DNA from: Dasyornis broadbenti
Lineage: Eukaryota > Chordata > Aves > Passeriformes > Dasyornithidae
DNA: 64,000 nt
NCBI GenBank assembly: GCA_013397935.1
Contig: VZRN01004204.1
Span: 253,695-317,694 of the forward strand
Direction of reading: 5' to 3'
Shown piece by piece: positions 1-12,488 of the stretch. A program made the position numbers and the translations under genes. How positions within the stretch are numbered: position 1 is the first letter of the stretch; each line of letters starts with the position of its first letter. Under the pieces are notes generated by a model that was given only the letters and a program-made list of their open reading frames with translations, was not told the origin of the DNA and ran no database searches.

Positions 1-22
1 AAGTTAAAAACCCAACTCTTAC

Positions 23-74
23 ATTCCACCCCAAAAGCCAAAGGGCTCTGTTCAGTTTTGCATTGAAATAAAGG
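23..74 (-). CDS. Possible downstream coding exon (weak)
   Basis: On the minus strand a 52-nt open stretch follows an AG (CAG ending at 75) and ends at a good donor, GTAAGAG (22 downward). Read in phase 0, the phase left by the exon at 1124-1221, it gives PLFQCKTEQSPLAFGVE plus one extra base. An AG three bases upstream would add one codon (Q). The polypyrimidine tract before it is poor, so the acceptor is the weak point. It could be a chance open stretch. The next exon would lie beyond the window. Confidence 0.25.
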
Positions 75-1123
75 CTGCTTGCAACACCTTTATGATGAAA
101 CAGATACAGAAACACACCACCTTTTTGAGTATTTTAAAGTATTCTTCCACAGACTTAGGAGGAATGGGCAAAAAGCTTCTTTATTTAGAAAGAAAAACTA
201 TTTTTCTTCTCATTGGAATCCTGAAATCATTTTTTTAATTCCACTTTTCTTCTTTTACTTATACAATTTTTTCACAACCCTCTCCATTATCCACATATAT
301 ATATATCTTTAAGTAAAATACAGGTCTCTGTGCCAAAGAATCGCAATGAAAAATGTTCTCTCTATCCTCTTCTAAAGAGCTGTATCTGACAAAGACTGAA
401 AATATTACCATAATAAAGACAGTGATGAAAAAAGAAAGCATGACAGCAGCAAGAGGCATTTTTGTGCTTATCACTGATTACCAAAAGGATTTTCTAGACC
501 AAGAAAAGAAGGAAGAATGGTAACAGGTGAAGTTCAGCAAGGAAGGTGAAGTTCAAAAGGATAATATGCACGTGCTTGCTTCTATTGTTTCTTTAAATTA
601 TGCACTTGCTACTTAATTGGTTTTCAAGGTACTTCCAACAAATACAGTAAGAACTATGCAATTGTACACACAAAGAAGTTTCAGATAGCCTGACCAAAAG
701 GGCAAGAGAAGATGCTGAAGATGACTGGTAGCACTGAAGAGAAGACAATATAAGACTGAGAAACAGTAACATTATGTTAAGTGGTACAGAATCACCCAAC
801 ATAATGCAACATCCACTCTGAAGAAGTTCACTCACTTTAAAGACTGGCATGAATATTTAGCTGAATACTTTTCAGTTTGGCTCCATTCAAGAATAACTGG
901 TAAAATGTAATTTTTTGAATTAATGAAGTATGACCTCTGTTTGAAATTAAAGCTACAGGTGCTAAACTGTTGCTTCAGTGGAATAACTGTTCTTATTATA
1001 TAGTATGAGGCCTGATTGAAATGGCATAACAAAAAGATTCAAGCATTGTTTCCTGATAGTAAGAAAATAGTTTAGAAGAAAAGGATAAAGAATGCTGCTG
1101 GCACAAGCACCTTCTTATCTTAC
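75..1123 (-). other. Intron or intergenic, no gene seen
   Basis: This is AT-rich sequence with a short (AT)n run at about 295-306. The small ORFs here lack splice-site context, codon bias or recognisable motifs. I see nothing else. Confidence 0.6.
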
Positions 1124-1221
1124 CTGGTAAGGGTGGGCGTAGAGCACATCCTCATGAATGAAGTCATTCCTCGTAAGGTTAGACCGAGGCAATTGACAGT
1201 GCTGAACTTCAAGTTTTCTTG
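1124..1221 (-). CDS. Coding exon, product unrecognised (ends EDVLYAHPYQ)
   Basis: This minus-strand exon ends at a strong donor, CAG then GTAAGATAAG. The open frame reads RKLEVQHCQLPR, then SNLTRNDFIHEDVLYAHPYQ. It holds three CpGs in a CpG-poor background, which suits coding sequence. The acceptor is ambiguous. The longer form (98 nt, AG at 1222-1223 after a TTTATTAAG context) starts with two bases that complete a codon, and so joins in phase to the exon at 7253-7304. A shorter form (1124-1201, 78 nt, after TTCAG) starts in phase 0 and could join directly to the exon at 9414-9491. The N-terminal part is basic and helical, while the C-terminal part (NDFIHEDVLYAHPYQ) is not coiled-coil-like. 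No known domain was recognised. Of the downstream exons this is the one whose protein sequence looks least like chance. Confidence 0.6.
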
Positions 1222-2101
1222 CTTAATAAAGCCCTATACTAGAAATTACCCTTCCCCACCACACCTCCCTCTGGACAACAACTATGATCCACTCAAGTAG
1301 CACAGTCACATCCAGCAAACACAATGTTTACTTAGCTCACATTGATGCCCTCCTAGCAATGTCTCTTAGTAGTTGCAGGAAAATTATATAGAAAGTAGAG
1401 TAAAGCTATGATTATAATGGATTAAAAAATCAGAGTGTATGTTTTTAGGATCAGCTCTTCTATTTCCTGGGATAAAGCTGGGTAAATTCTGGCCTTGTAA
1501 AAGCTTACCGAATACCCTACAGAAATGTTTCTTGAATCCCACATAAGAATTATGTACATCATTATGAACATTTACCAGATAGACCACATATTGAAAGGTC
1601 CTGACCCTGTATTCAAAGTTGGTGCAATAGTATTATTACTGGAAAAGGAAAAATAAGGGTTTTAAAAAATAATGGTTTCCTCAGGTTTCCAGATCTTGAA
1701 GACGTAATTTTTCAATCTCAAGAGACAAGCATGACTGAAGGATTTTCTTGCAGTGAATCACCAATGGATGACTAAGTGCACAAAATGGTAAGAATAATTT
1801 TTATTTCATATAATAACTTTGTCATAGCTTACTAATAATTTATTCATAGATACATCTAATAATGAAGATACTGCCAAAAAAGTGATCTTTGACTGTCCAT
1901 AATGCAAATATTATCTTAAGTAGTAGAATTTTGCCAGCAATGGTAACTTGCAGCTCATTTCATATACAGCAGTATTTAATTAAATCCGTAAGTGCCGAGT
2001 GTCCAGATGTTGCTTTTTAATTTAATAATGATGGAACCAATGAGATGCTGATAGGTTTGTAAACTAAGCCTTCAGAACATGGAGAGTTCCACAGGGCCTT
2101 T

Positions 2102-2114
2102 AAAAACAAACAAA

Positions 2115-2168
<54 letters not shown>

Positions 2169-2192
2169 AAAGAAAAAAGAAATGAAATGAAA
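2102..2192 (+). repeat. Long A-rich tract with 51 uninterrupted A
   Basis: A short (CAAA)n lead-in runs into an uninterrupted A run at 2116-2166, then AAAG/AAATG-like units to about 2192. This may be the tail of an old retroposed sequence or a simple-repeat expansion. No target-site duplication or recognisable retrosequence was found upstream. Tracts of this length are also prone to sequencing and assembly length errors. Confidence 0.9.
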
Positions 2193-5100
2193 TCTTAGTG
2201 ATGCATGCTTTGATGGCAACACAAAGTAAACGAAAAATGTGTTTCTGATGTATGCAGTCATGCAGGCAGCATGTAATAATAAAGCTTCTTACACACTAAT
2301 GATCAACACAACAATGAATTAAGTGACAATGCAAACAAAACCAGAAAAATCACTCGTCAGCTTGTGCATGCCACTGTTCTAGTCAGAAAACCCTTTTGTA
2401 CAACAGATGCCATGTTTTTACTGGGAAAAGGTTACTAGAGTGAGTCAGTCTATGCTAACTGGGGACATCTACATGCAACATGCACACAAGATTAAAACAT
2501 TTCCACATTACAATAAAACTGTGTAAGTAGATAATTCTGTAATAAAAAAGCAGACACCTTAAATATACTAATGTAGCAAAACCCATACACATTCCTTATA
2601 ATGCAGTGGTTATTCATGCCACATTTCTCTATTTTGTTTGTTGATCTTTTCTTCAAGGTGAAATCAAATTTTTCTCCTTTTTAAGAAAATATACTGAAGG
2701 CTTATTGCAAAATGCTGCTATTTTTTAGAATTTTTGGTTGTTACTGACAGTCTTTTACAAAATTCCCAGTTCACTCCTTTGAACAATATCCAAAAGGTTA
2801 GTGCTTCTATTGTCTGTCCTTACAAATAAGACACTGCTAATATTCAACATAATGCATGAAGAGAGTCAGCAAGGTATAATCTGGTGGATGGGTTTTTTTT
2901 ATTCCAATTGAATTAACCTATTGAAATATCCTGTTTGTCAGCATTCTACTTCTTCTTATCCTTATTGTAAACAGGACAGAGTGGATGTAGTAAGAACATA
3001 CTATTAATTCTAGGGATAGTTGCTCACTTAGTTCCTACTGAGAGTAGTCATGAACTGCTTGTAGCATTTTTACAATAGAAATAATGCAACTAGAACACAC
3101 TGAAAATACTGCAAAGAAATTTTGGTAAGTCAAACTCCTAAGTATAGCACAAAAATTAAAGTAAGAAATGAGACAAAGAGTCCAGAAAGATATACTTAAG
3201 TGAAAAAGTAAACTTCCGGAGAGCTCTAAGGAGGAGATAGTGATGAAGCTAAAGTAGAAAAAGTGGAAAAAGTTCTGTCTTAACCCAACAAAACTTCAAG
3301 GATGAATAATTAGGAATAACTAAACACCTTTCTTTTCTTCTCCCCCTATTCCTCTCCCCCACCCTGAGACATCTAAGCAAAAATTAATAAATTTTGTCAA
3401 TACTTCAAAGTACTTCATATTTTATTGCACTTTCAAAGCAAGAAAGCAGCAGCATAACTGCAGACACAAAGACAGAAGAAGGTTATGACAGAAAAAATGT
3501 AGAATAAGTAGACAGATGTAAAACTTAAAAGGCAAGAAAAACATTGCACTGTTATTGAAGATTATATTACAGGAAAACAGTGTTTTTAAAAGATCCAGAG
3601 ACTACTTGTATTATATTAATTTCGGGTCTACAAGGAAACAGTTATAATATCATCATCACATTACTATAAGTATTTAAATGGCACAGAGCTTATCTATACA
3701 AGTATCCAGAAGCCAACTTGCATGCCACAAATCAAAACTGAAGATCATTCATACCAATTAAGGATCACAACAGAATGCAAACTTTATTGTTCTTTACTCC
3801 TAGAGAAGGCAAAATTAAATGCAGAGTACCCTGTTGATAATCAGCCACAGAGTAAAAGTTTCTTTTTCATATGGCACACCTCAGTTTCTGTCCCAGAACT
3901 CATCTTCTTCTGAAGTTTGTTTATGTGAAAACCTCTTATCACTTTTTGTATAGCACCACAAACACCAAACCCTCAGCACAAGCATTTGTCTTTTGGCGGA
4001 TTTGGCATCAGTAACTTGAACTGTTTTTCCCTGTTGTGAGCAGCTGTAATAATTCATTCCTGTTTATGACTTGGTGGTTAAATGTAACTCAAACAACCAA
4101 GTATGTAGGGGTTTGACATGGAAGCGATGTGTTTGGTAAGGGTTGGTGGATAGCAATCATTAAAACCAAAAGAAGTAACATCCTAGTTTGACATCATCAA
4201 AGTCTGACAATTTGCACACATAGGACACCCTAAACCACAAAGATTTTGAAATGGTATTTTGAAATTCTATAGTAGAAAAGGGAAACTGGACATGAGAAGA
4301 GAAAATGAATGCTAGAGGAAGCTGCAGGAAAGGATGCAGCATATCAAGAACAACTTGGATATCCAGATATGAATAGGTACACAAATATACAATCGAAGCA
4401 AATACTGAAATAGTTAATGACTGGTTTCATTTCTAAAGGTATTCTTCTTTTAAGAAATTGCATTAGGGAAAGGTATGTTATGGACAAGTCTGTATTATTT
4501 CACTGTACACATTAGAAAACAGTCAAGAGACAAAATAAGAACTAAATGGAGAAAAATAGCCTTGTAGTAAAATACAAAACCAGATGGGCATCAGTCTCCA
4601 AGGTGAGGAGGGGAGGCAGAAGCAGGATGCATTTTCCAGTTTAGGTGGCAAAACACAACTCACTTCATGCTGTAACAAACTACACAATACTGTGGGCAGG
4701 AACATATTTAGACTGGAAAGTTCAAGAAGTTCAAGTACTTCAGTACTCTGCTCCCTGCCTTCCTGAAGTTGAGGACACAATGTAACACAGTCCCTTTACA
4801 GTATCCATAAACCACACCAGCTGGCTGGCTGCTGGGGAGGAAAGGGAGCACAGCAGGGAGGTGCCTGGGAACAGTTACAGCATCCACCTCCATGTCTCAC
4901 ACTCTCTCCTAATGAAACACAGAGGCTCTGCAGAAGACAGAATCCAGGTTTAGAAAGGTTAAGGAAGGCATGCTATCCAAAGTAATACACAGCAAGCTAC
5001 CAAAAAAAAAAAAATCCTAAAATATGTATTGGTATGGATTTTAATAATTTAATAACAATTTAATTGCATGATTGTACACATGATAAAAGTCAGTGCCTTC

Positions 5101-7170
5101 TTATCTATCACACAGCACCGTTATAAACATAATGCTGGTGATCACCAAAGAAAGGTAATTTTTGTCTGTAGTGGTGCAAACCAAACTGCAGCAGATTGAG
5201 GGCAGCAGTACAAAGGTTTGTTATCTGAGACTTCAGAAGCATCATACAAAATGTAAGGACCACTACACTGGAAAGAATGCTCATTAGATGGGGAATGAGT
5301 TTAGGATCAGTCCAAAACCTGTTTACATCAGCTTTACTCTCAGCATGAAAGGCAAACAAACAGAATAGCAGTTCTCAGATATGAAACCTGTAATATCAGT
5401 GGAAGGCAAACACAGAAAAGACATTGCAGAAATCATGTCAGCTCTTAGGAATTTCTGCTTTGTGGAGAATAAAATTAAGTACAAACTCTTTAAATCCAAA
5501 GGCTGATAAAGATTGACAAAAGGGTGCTGGAGTTGTACTTCCCTCGGTGACAGAAATAAGAATTATGCTGTGATTGTTTAATTCTGTTTTGAGACACATT
5601 TTAATGAAAACTATCAGCAGTGGCACATGCTGCAGAGTGTGTGATGCCTGCATGATACTTTGAACTACCTATTTTGCTAGTAGCCATTATTAGATTTGTA
5701 TCCCTTAAACATGATCCTGTAATCAGTCCCAGTGCTAGCTGACTGCATCTATTCCTCTTCTGGTCCATTTTAGCAGCCTGATCGACATGAAAGAAATTAT
5801 TCCTTGGACTCTCAATAAAAAAAGACTTTGCAAGCACAGGAAGGTGAAGGAGGTTAAACTGGCATTGATTACTGAAGACACATTAATAATTTATTATTTA
5901 GCAACCTCACCATCAATCTGTTATGCACATGGCTCTTTCTGCAAAACTCCCAGCATGTTTTAAATGATTCTCAGTACACATATTGGAAAACAGAATAAAT
6001 TTAGGACTATCATAAGATGAAGATCCCTTGACATGTTGCACTAGAAAGCAATTAGCCTTTTAAGAAACCGTGAGTATTTTCTAATTCATCCCTGGAACAC
6101 ATACAATACTTGTGTTGATATTTTACTTTCAATTTACTCAAGTAGTAAAGTGGTCACGTTAATCACTTAAAGACACTGTAGCATTTCTCATCATGGAAGA
6201 CCCTATTTTGTCCTTATCAAAAGTTATTTTAAACTTTGTTTTAATTCTGTAATTGTTTTGTATTAGACCATTTTAATACAGAAAAGACATTAAGCAGTTT
6301 GCTTTCCAGTTCAAACAGTTCTTTATGAGAAACATTATCTTTATTGTTACAGACTTTATCGTCTACTTGCTTGCTAAAACAGTACTCTAGAGCAATTTCA
6401 GCTGAAAAATCTCTGTGTGCTGTATGGGAAAAAAATCAGAGATCTATCAGAAGCATTATCCAACAATTTAAAGGTATTGCAGGAGATTGCATGATCCAAA
6501 CTTTACTGATCATCTTGATAGTCAGATTCTGACTGTAATTACGTTAAAGCCGCTAACATAAAATACACTGTAACAACTTCCATTCTGGTAAGCACTCAAA
6601 CACTTACCCAAAACACTCACTTAACACTGTTTAAGCTTTGTCAGAGCAGTCCACAGAAACAAGAACATTTCTTCCTTGTGAAACACTGCATTACCTCCTT
6701 CTTCACCCATCCCTTCCTAAATATAGACTTGCCTGCAGCTTTTTTTCATTATTGTACACCCTACGGACAAAAGGATTAATTCCTCATCTAAGTCAAAGTC
6801 AGAACTTCCATTTACTTTTAATGACACATTTAAATGAACTCCAAGACTAAAGAGTGGTCTCTTAACTACTGGAGATATTGTTCAGAAGTCAAAAAACCAC
6901 AAGCCTTGTTTTATTTTGGGGGCTAACCTGTTTCTTCAACTGTAAAATAGGTAACTTTTAAGATTACACAGTGAAACGAAAGAATATATAAGAATATAAA
7001 CCAAACCACTCATAAAGACACTGTCTTAAGCATTTCTGAATATTACATGGTGTAGTGTACATCAATCTTTGTACTACATTTATGAAATAATGCTGCACAA
7101 ATTCCTGGTAGAACTTTTTACAAACTATTCTTAGCTTTTAAATTTGAATTAAGGAAAAATAAAAATGTGA

Positions 7171-7200
7171 GGGGTTTTGTTTGGTTGGTTTGGTTTTTTT
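7171..7200 (+). repeat. G/T-rich low-complexity stretch
   Basis: A short GGGGTTTTGTTTGGTTGG-type stretch ends in a T run. Similar G/T or A/C-rich stretches recur at 27.1 and 32.3 kb and are typical of bird introns. Confidence 0.8.
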
Positions 7201-7252
7201 AATTAAAGCAGCAAATCTGCAATGATGAAACAAACTTAAATTTTCTGCTTAC

Positions 7253-7304
7253 CTCTTAAACCAGATCTTAAGTATTCAATGTATACTATTGTCAGAATGC
7301 GTGA
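7253..7304 (-). CDS. Probable 52-nt coding exon
   Basis: On the minus strand a pyrimidine-rich acceptor (TTTCTCACCCCATTAG) precedes 52 nt that end at AAGAG then GTAAGCAG, a good donor. In phase 0 the exon reads SRILTIVYIEYLRSGLR plus a single G. That G joins the CA at the start of the 98-nt form of the exon at 1124-1221 to make GCA (Ala), giving continuous SGLR-A-RKLEVQ. The preceding exon (9414-9491) ends in phase 0, so the phases agree on both sides. The peptide is short and mildly hydrophobic and was not recognised. The exon is supported by its splice sites and phase but could still be coincidence. Confidence 0.45.
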
Positions 7305-9413
7305 CTAATGGGGTGAGAAATGCATCTTGTATTCTCTGTTCTGTTTTATGTTTTTCTATTTAATTGTATTTCATATTAGCACAACATTCTTGTAGTTATA
7401 CACACTTAACTGACATCCTGAATAAAATGATGTACAGATACTACTTGCCACAGTTAGAACTTGCTCTTGAAAATCTCATGTAAAAGCAAAGAATATAAAT
7501 GAAATTGCCACTTGGATTCAACAGAAACACAGATGAACCAATCATTAATAGCTATCCTTCAGAGAAAAGCTGCACAATCTGATAAATAAAAGAGCAAAAA
7601 GTTTTAACAATATTACAATAAGTGTTAACACTATTAATTTGCGCATTCCTCTTCACAGAGTTTCCCTCATGGTGATCATAGCAGGCTTATCTGATTCTTG
7701 TATATTAATTCAAATTTCTCTGCAATCAGTCCCTCACAATGGAATTGTCACAACTACTCTGCACCAGATAAATACAGGTGAAATGTTGTTCCATAGAAAA
7801 ACATTCAACATTTTCTTTTGTTCTTGCATTGCATCAGCCTGTATGAGATAATATATTATTGCAACCATGACAAGGTAGGCATTTTACCAGGGAAGTCTGA
7901 AAAATACTTTCCACTAATTGAAGAGAATGCTGATAAAGAAAAGGATTTATGTTGCTTGTTGTTGTTATTATGACATTTAATACTCAAATCTCAGCCAGAA
8001 AAATGTACCTGTTTGCGGGAGGAGGTTCTAACGTTATTTTTTACTCCCCACCAAACTCCAAGGAAACACAGACTGGAAAAAGGGAAAAAAGATGTAATCT
8101 GCTAACAGCATGAATCCCTGCAGCATGAGTACCACATATTTGATTTGGGGGAGAAAAAACAAATGCATTGAACCACATCTGCTTACAAAAACCTAAGCAA
8201 ACAATATAACTCAAATTAACAAAACAACCCAAAAGTTCCCCCAAACTTTACATACTTCCTGTTGCCACTTTCAGTGGAAGACTTTTATTTAACATCTAAG
8301 ATACAAAAAAATATTGTTAAGGATAATTAGTCACAAAAGAAGTGGATATAGTCTCGCAGCATACAAAAATGTTTTTAAATATTTTTGAATATTATGGATT
8401 TTTCACCAGTAATGTATACACACCTCAGAGTTTCAGTAAATTCTACCAAACATTACTTCACAGACACAGCAGAAGGTAAGGGTTCATACTCATCTACCCA
8501 CAAAAAAGATCTCAGTGCAGATAAACCTTTTCAGATTACACCACAAAATTTTTATGTTTCTATCTTCCGAGGACTATCCAAAGACTCAGAAGACAAAAGT
8601 TTAATGCTCCACTGACACAAAATATGCTAAAAGGAATGTTTCAAAGCCTGATTTAATTCCAGAGTTCTTTCCATAAATTTGAATCAGCATGTTGATCTAT
8701 ACCAATGCACAATCACAGCCTTATTTTGCAAACAGTTTTTGGTGAGAATTATTGTTAGACTTTGCTCAAATCACAGAACACAACCATGCTAAATGTACCA
8801 CATAGTAGCATTCTTGATCACAGATTATTCAAAAGGCTCATGTAAACAAGTGCATCTCTTACATGTATTCAAGCAATGTCCCACTGACAGAATACTTCCA
8901 GTTAGAAGAACTGGGGAAAAAATATTTCTGCAGTTAAGGAATCTTCCTTGACTATGTTCTTGCATGAGGATACACACTATCAATACATGTTCTAGGAGAA
9001 ATTCTGACAGATGCTCTTCAGGAAACAGAATTTTAACATCACTTGGCAAAACTGTACTTATTCCACTATCTTTCAAATGTGAAATCTTGTTTGGCCAGCA
9101 TATGACAATAATAAACATAATAACCTCATTAAATCGCTAGTGAGTGTGCAAACAAATACTGAAAACATATTACAATACACTAATACGTACCGTCCACATT
9201 CATTTATGCAAATTCTCAGCTCTTGGTAAAGCCTAAAATTAACAGGGCATTGGTGTGCTGGCAGGTAGTTGTAATTATCTTCTCATGTTTCTGAAGGTAT
9301 TTTAGAATCACCAAATCCATGCATGGACACAACAGCAGCAGTGGCAAACCATCTGACAGAAGTCTGAACACCCACAAAGATGATGAAAAATACTGTTTGA
9401 TACAGCTACTTAC
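7305..9413 (-). other. Intron, no gene seen
   Basis: This is AT-rich intronic sequence between two proposed exons. No repeats of note and no convincing ORF on either strand were seen. Confidence 0.6.
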
Positions 9414-9491
9414 ATCATGGCCAATGAGTTCTGTCTGCGTGGATTTATCTGCTTGGGAAACAAGAGCCTTCTGAAAGCACTGAGCCTTTTC
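9414..9491 (-). CDS. Coding exon with KSTQTEL motif
   Basis: This minus-strand exon has clean borders: acceptor TGTTTTACAG upstream and donor GTAAGTAG downstream. Its 78 nt (26 codons, phase 0 at both ends) read EKAQCFQKALVSQADK, then STQTELIGHD. The first half is a charged amphipathic helix. The STQTEL segment is a linker type often seen between coiled-coil blocks of cytoskeletal and centrosomal proteins, though that does not identify a family. This is one of the two best-supported exons in the window. It would follow the exon ending EEFEFK at 10336-10381, extending the same helical region. The product is not recognised. Confidence 0.8.
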
Positions 9492-9846
9492 CTGTAAAAC
9501 AAAACATTGCATAGGTGAGTCATGGTTTTCCTCACTGAGCTTTGCAGCTACAAAGATCCAGATAAATTCAAAACTCATGCAAGGATAGCTGTTAAGAAAT
9601 AGATTTATTATGGTGTTATTCACACTAGAGGTTGATTTCCTTCCTGTTATATCCTTTTATAAATTTACCTTTCTCTTAAACAGAGTAGTGGACTCAGGCA
9701 GTCCAACTCTGTGGTACGGCTGGGGCCACAAGAAGGATGTCACTGCAGCAGGCACAGAGCACAGCAGGTACAGGTATAAAGCACCAAGGAGCTGCAGGGA
9801 CTCCTGCAAACACCAGCATTATTCCAGCAGCAAACAAACCATTAAC

Positions 9847-9864
9847 TTTTTTTTTTTTTTTTTT
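9847..9864 (+). repeat. T tract (18 nt)
   Basis: This is a homopolymer run of 18 T in intronic sequence. Confidence 0.9.
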
Positions 9865-10066
9865 AAGGAATATGCAAAATCATAGCACTGAGATGACTTC
9901 ACCCCTCCCCTGATGGAAACATATTAGCAAATCTTAAACATTTCTTGGGTATTGCACCGATTTCTGCCTTTACCATCCTTGTTCCTCTGTAACCTCGATA
10001 ATATTTGGAAGTGTGGCATGGAATCTCTGAACAGGCTTGAGAAAAGGTATCTAGCTGCTTTGACAC

Positions 10067-10083
10067 AAAAAAAAAAAAAAAAA
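10067..10083 (+). repeat. A tract (17 nt)
   Basis: This is a homopolymer run of 17 A in intronic sequence. Confidence 0.9.
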
Positions 10084-10335
10084 CAAACCAGATTCTAATA
10101 CTTCATTTAAAACTGATCACTAAGCAGAAATGTAGTTCCTCATCAAGCCCTTGAGAATACTATTTTAGTTTCCAGGAGAAGCTATGTGATAGAACAACTG
10201 TAAATACGTGGGGTAAGGCAGGAAAAGGCACACAGGAGGGGAAGGAGAATGCAAAGTTCTTTACTGCACTGATTTATGTTTTCCTGCTTACTGATCCAGT
10301 TTCATTTTTCAGCTGTATCCATAAAAAATACTTAC

Positions 10336-10381
10336 CTTGAACTCAAATTCCTCAAGATCTACAAAATATATCTGAACGCTA
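10336..10381 (-). CDS. Probable 46-nt coding exon (ends DLEEFEFK)
   Basis: The donor is near-consensus: TTCAAG then GTAAGTATT. The best acceptor is CATACCTTTCAG just above 10381. Read with one base left over at the start, it gives SVQIYFVDLEEFEFK and ends in phase 0, running directly into EKAQCF of the exon at 9414-9491. The leftover T completes a codon with the TA at the end of the exon at 12451-12488 (TAT, Tyr). A second AG inside (acceptor TTCAG, exon 10336-10371, 36 nt, phase 0 to 0) would give IYFVDLEEFEFK and is an alternative. The acidic and aromatic heptad-like spacing suits a continuing helix. Confidence 0.5.
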
Positions 10382-12450
10382 CTGAAAGGTATGTATTACA
10401 ATAAAACAGAACTCATTTAAATTGAATTTCAAGTTAATTGACTCTCAAGTTCTCATATTACTTGATTCAAGGCAAGGTATGCATGTCACTACATTAAGTA
10501 AACAGCAGAAAGAAGTCAACACCTAAGTGATCCTTATCTCCAGTATTTCAACTCTTCAAATAGGTGTGGGGGAAAACAGAATTCAGACTGATCTCTTCAC
10601 TTATATGAAACACTTGAGCCGAAATTTGCTCATGTAACAACCAAGTTAAACCTGAATTCATAGGAAAGGTAATCCTAGTTCTGACAGAAATGCCTTGTCC
10701 TCTTGAGGTTTGAATTTACTAGTCACTGCTCAGAGAACTTTTATATGTTTAAAAAACAGACATTATTACATATCTGCTATCTTATTTAACCACATTTTAC
10801 TGATCAGAAGTTCCACGAATTTTCTAGTTACAAACACAGATACTGACAGACACTGGGTGTTCAAGTAACATAGTGATTGGACCAATACCAGCATTAAACA
10901 ATGTATCTGATCAAATTTAGCATTTGTGTTCTTTCTCTATGGATTCACAAATATGTATCATGAAAAAGTAGTCAAGAAAACTAGAACAAATCCAAATATT
11001 CATTAAAGCAACAAATTAGTTAGGAAAGCTAGAAAGGTCAGAATAACAAAATCCTTTTCTTTCCCTGAGCTGTTCATTTCACTATGTATATGCAGTGAGA
11101 TCCATTTTTAACGTATCCAAGTTCTGACTCTACATTAACACGGCAATTATTTTTATTTACTTTTTGGTAAGCTAACTAATACCAATGGCAAAACCTGAAA
11201 ATTTCCAGATGCTCAGGTATGGAAAAGAATGCTTGGAACTAAAACCCTCTTCCTTTTTCTCAATTATCGCAAAATAGAAAATGAAAGATCTTTAGAAGCC
11301 AGGTAGCACGCTTTAACATTGATTCATAACGAAGTTACCTAGACTTCTATTGCCACAGCAGCCTTCTACTACCCTCACAGCATTACTCCTGGGGGAGGTT
11401 ACTATTATAAAGTAACATTTAAAAGCAATTTTTAGTTTTTTTCAAGTCCTGAAAGTTCCTTTAGACCTTCTTGCTATTTTAAAACTTCAAAATTACCTTC
11501 TTGAAGAGGCTTCCTAGTGAAATTGAATAATTAACTTTTTCCATATGTGACCCAGTCTCCACACCACTAACTGCAAATGCTGCACCCTATCCACTTCTCC
11601 CCAACCACAAACAAAGCTTACAGAAGCTTTTTCACAATGTTACAATGTAAGGATTTTGAGAAAGTCAAAACACAGTGTAAGTTTCTTCCTTAACGCCCCC
11701 ATTTTCCTTTTGGGATATTTCATAGAATCACAGGAGGATCAGTTGTCCCAACCTCCTCCTTTCTGCCCTTTCTCTGTGTATCTGAGAAGAGTCAGCTCCA
11801 CCTTCTCTAAGATACTATGTTGTAAAAAGGCTGCATGCAAACAGATCCTTCCTTATCCTTTTCCTTTACAGGATAAAAAAAACAGGCACCTTTGCCTCTC
11901 TGAAGACCAAGAAGGGACCAAATAATTTATTTTAAAAATACTTTTAGGATCAGCCAAAGTAGTTCTAGGTGTCTTTTTAAGAGAGAGCTTAAATGAACAT
12001 CTTTTCTTACCATTTCCTGTGTTGTTATTGCCTCTTATTAAAACAAACAGCATGAAAGTACATTTGCAGGTGACACGGATGAGAGCATGAAAAATTTTTG
12101 TTCCCTGGGTTCATCCTAATTAGCAAAAAGGCAGGAAGAGCTGTTGGCTATTTTAACAGCAACATTGCCAGCAACATTGATTGTACCCCTTTCTCTGACA
12201 CACGTGTGTGTATCAGAGAGTGTGTGTGGAGAGGATAGAGAGAGAAAAACCAAATGGGAGGACATTTCTCAATCATTGCAGTTGCTTAAATTACTGGGAG
12301 TACCGACTGTGGTATTTTACCAACCTTAATGGAAAGAACTAGACCATGATGAGTAAAGGTCCTCCTCCTATCTATTTCTTCACATGGGAATAAGTTCACA
12401 AGTAGTTTATATACCAAACTACTTGAGAGTGTCATGGTTTGAATACTTAC
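10382..12450 (-). other. Intron, no gene seen
   Basis: This is AT-rich intron. ORFs at 11656-11925 and 12144-12329 on the plus strand have no splice context or recognisable motifs. A short GAATCACAG-type string at about 11725 is too short to call a CR1 fragment. Confidence 0.55.
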
Positions 12451-12488
12451 TATTTTATTACTGTGTTTGTGAAATTCTCCAAAAGGTG
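12451..12488 (-). CDS. Probable 38-nt coding exon (HLLENFTNTVIK)
   Basis: The splice signals are strong for so small a segment. The acceptor is CTGTTGCCTTATTTTCAG and the donor is GTAAGTATTC. In phase 0 it reads HLLENFTNTVIK plus TA, which completes a Tyr codon with the first base of the exon at 10336-10381. The upstream exon (33406-33456) ends in phase 0, so both sides agree. A second open frame (2 bases, then PFGEFHKHSNKI, ending in phase 0) also exists and would go with the shorter form of the next exon, so the frame is not certain. No family was recognised. Confidence 0.45.

Larger units (their letters stand above)
1222..7252 (-). other. Intron with a long A-rich tract, otherwise featureless
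   Basis: This is about 6 kb of AT-rich sequence between two proposed exons. The only clear structure is the poly-A tract near 2.1 kb, listed separately. The ORFs inside (for example 3722-3913, 5108-5359 and 6638-6850) have no flanking splice signals or recognisable protein motifs. Confidence 0.6.

Noticed and set aside
12002..12030. Short minus-strand segment before GTAAGAAAAG (AITTQEM)
   Set aside because: At 21-23 nt with ambiguous AGs, this is within chance expectation.
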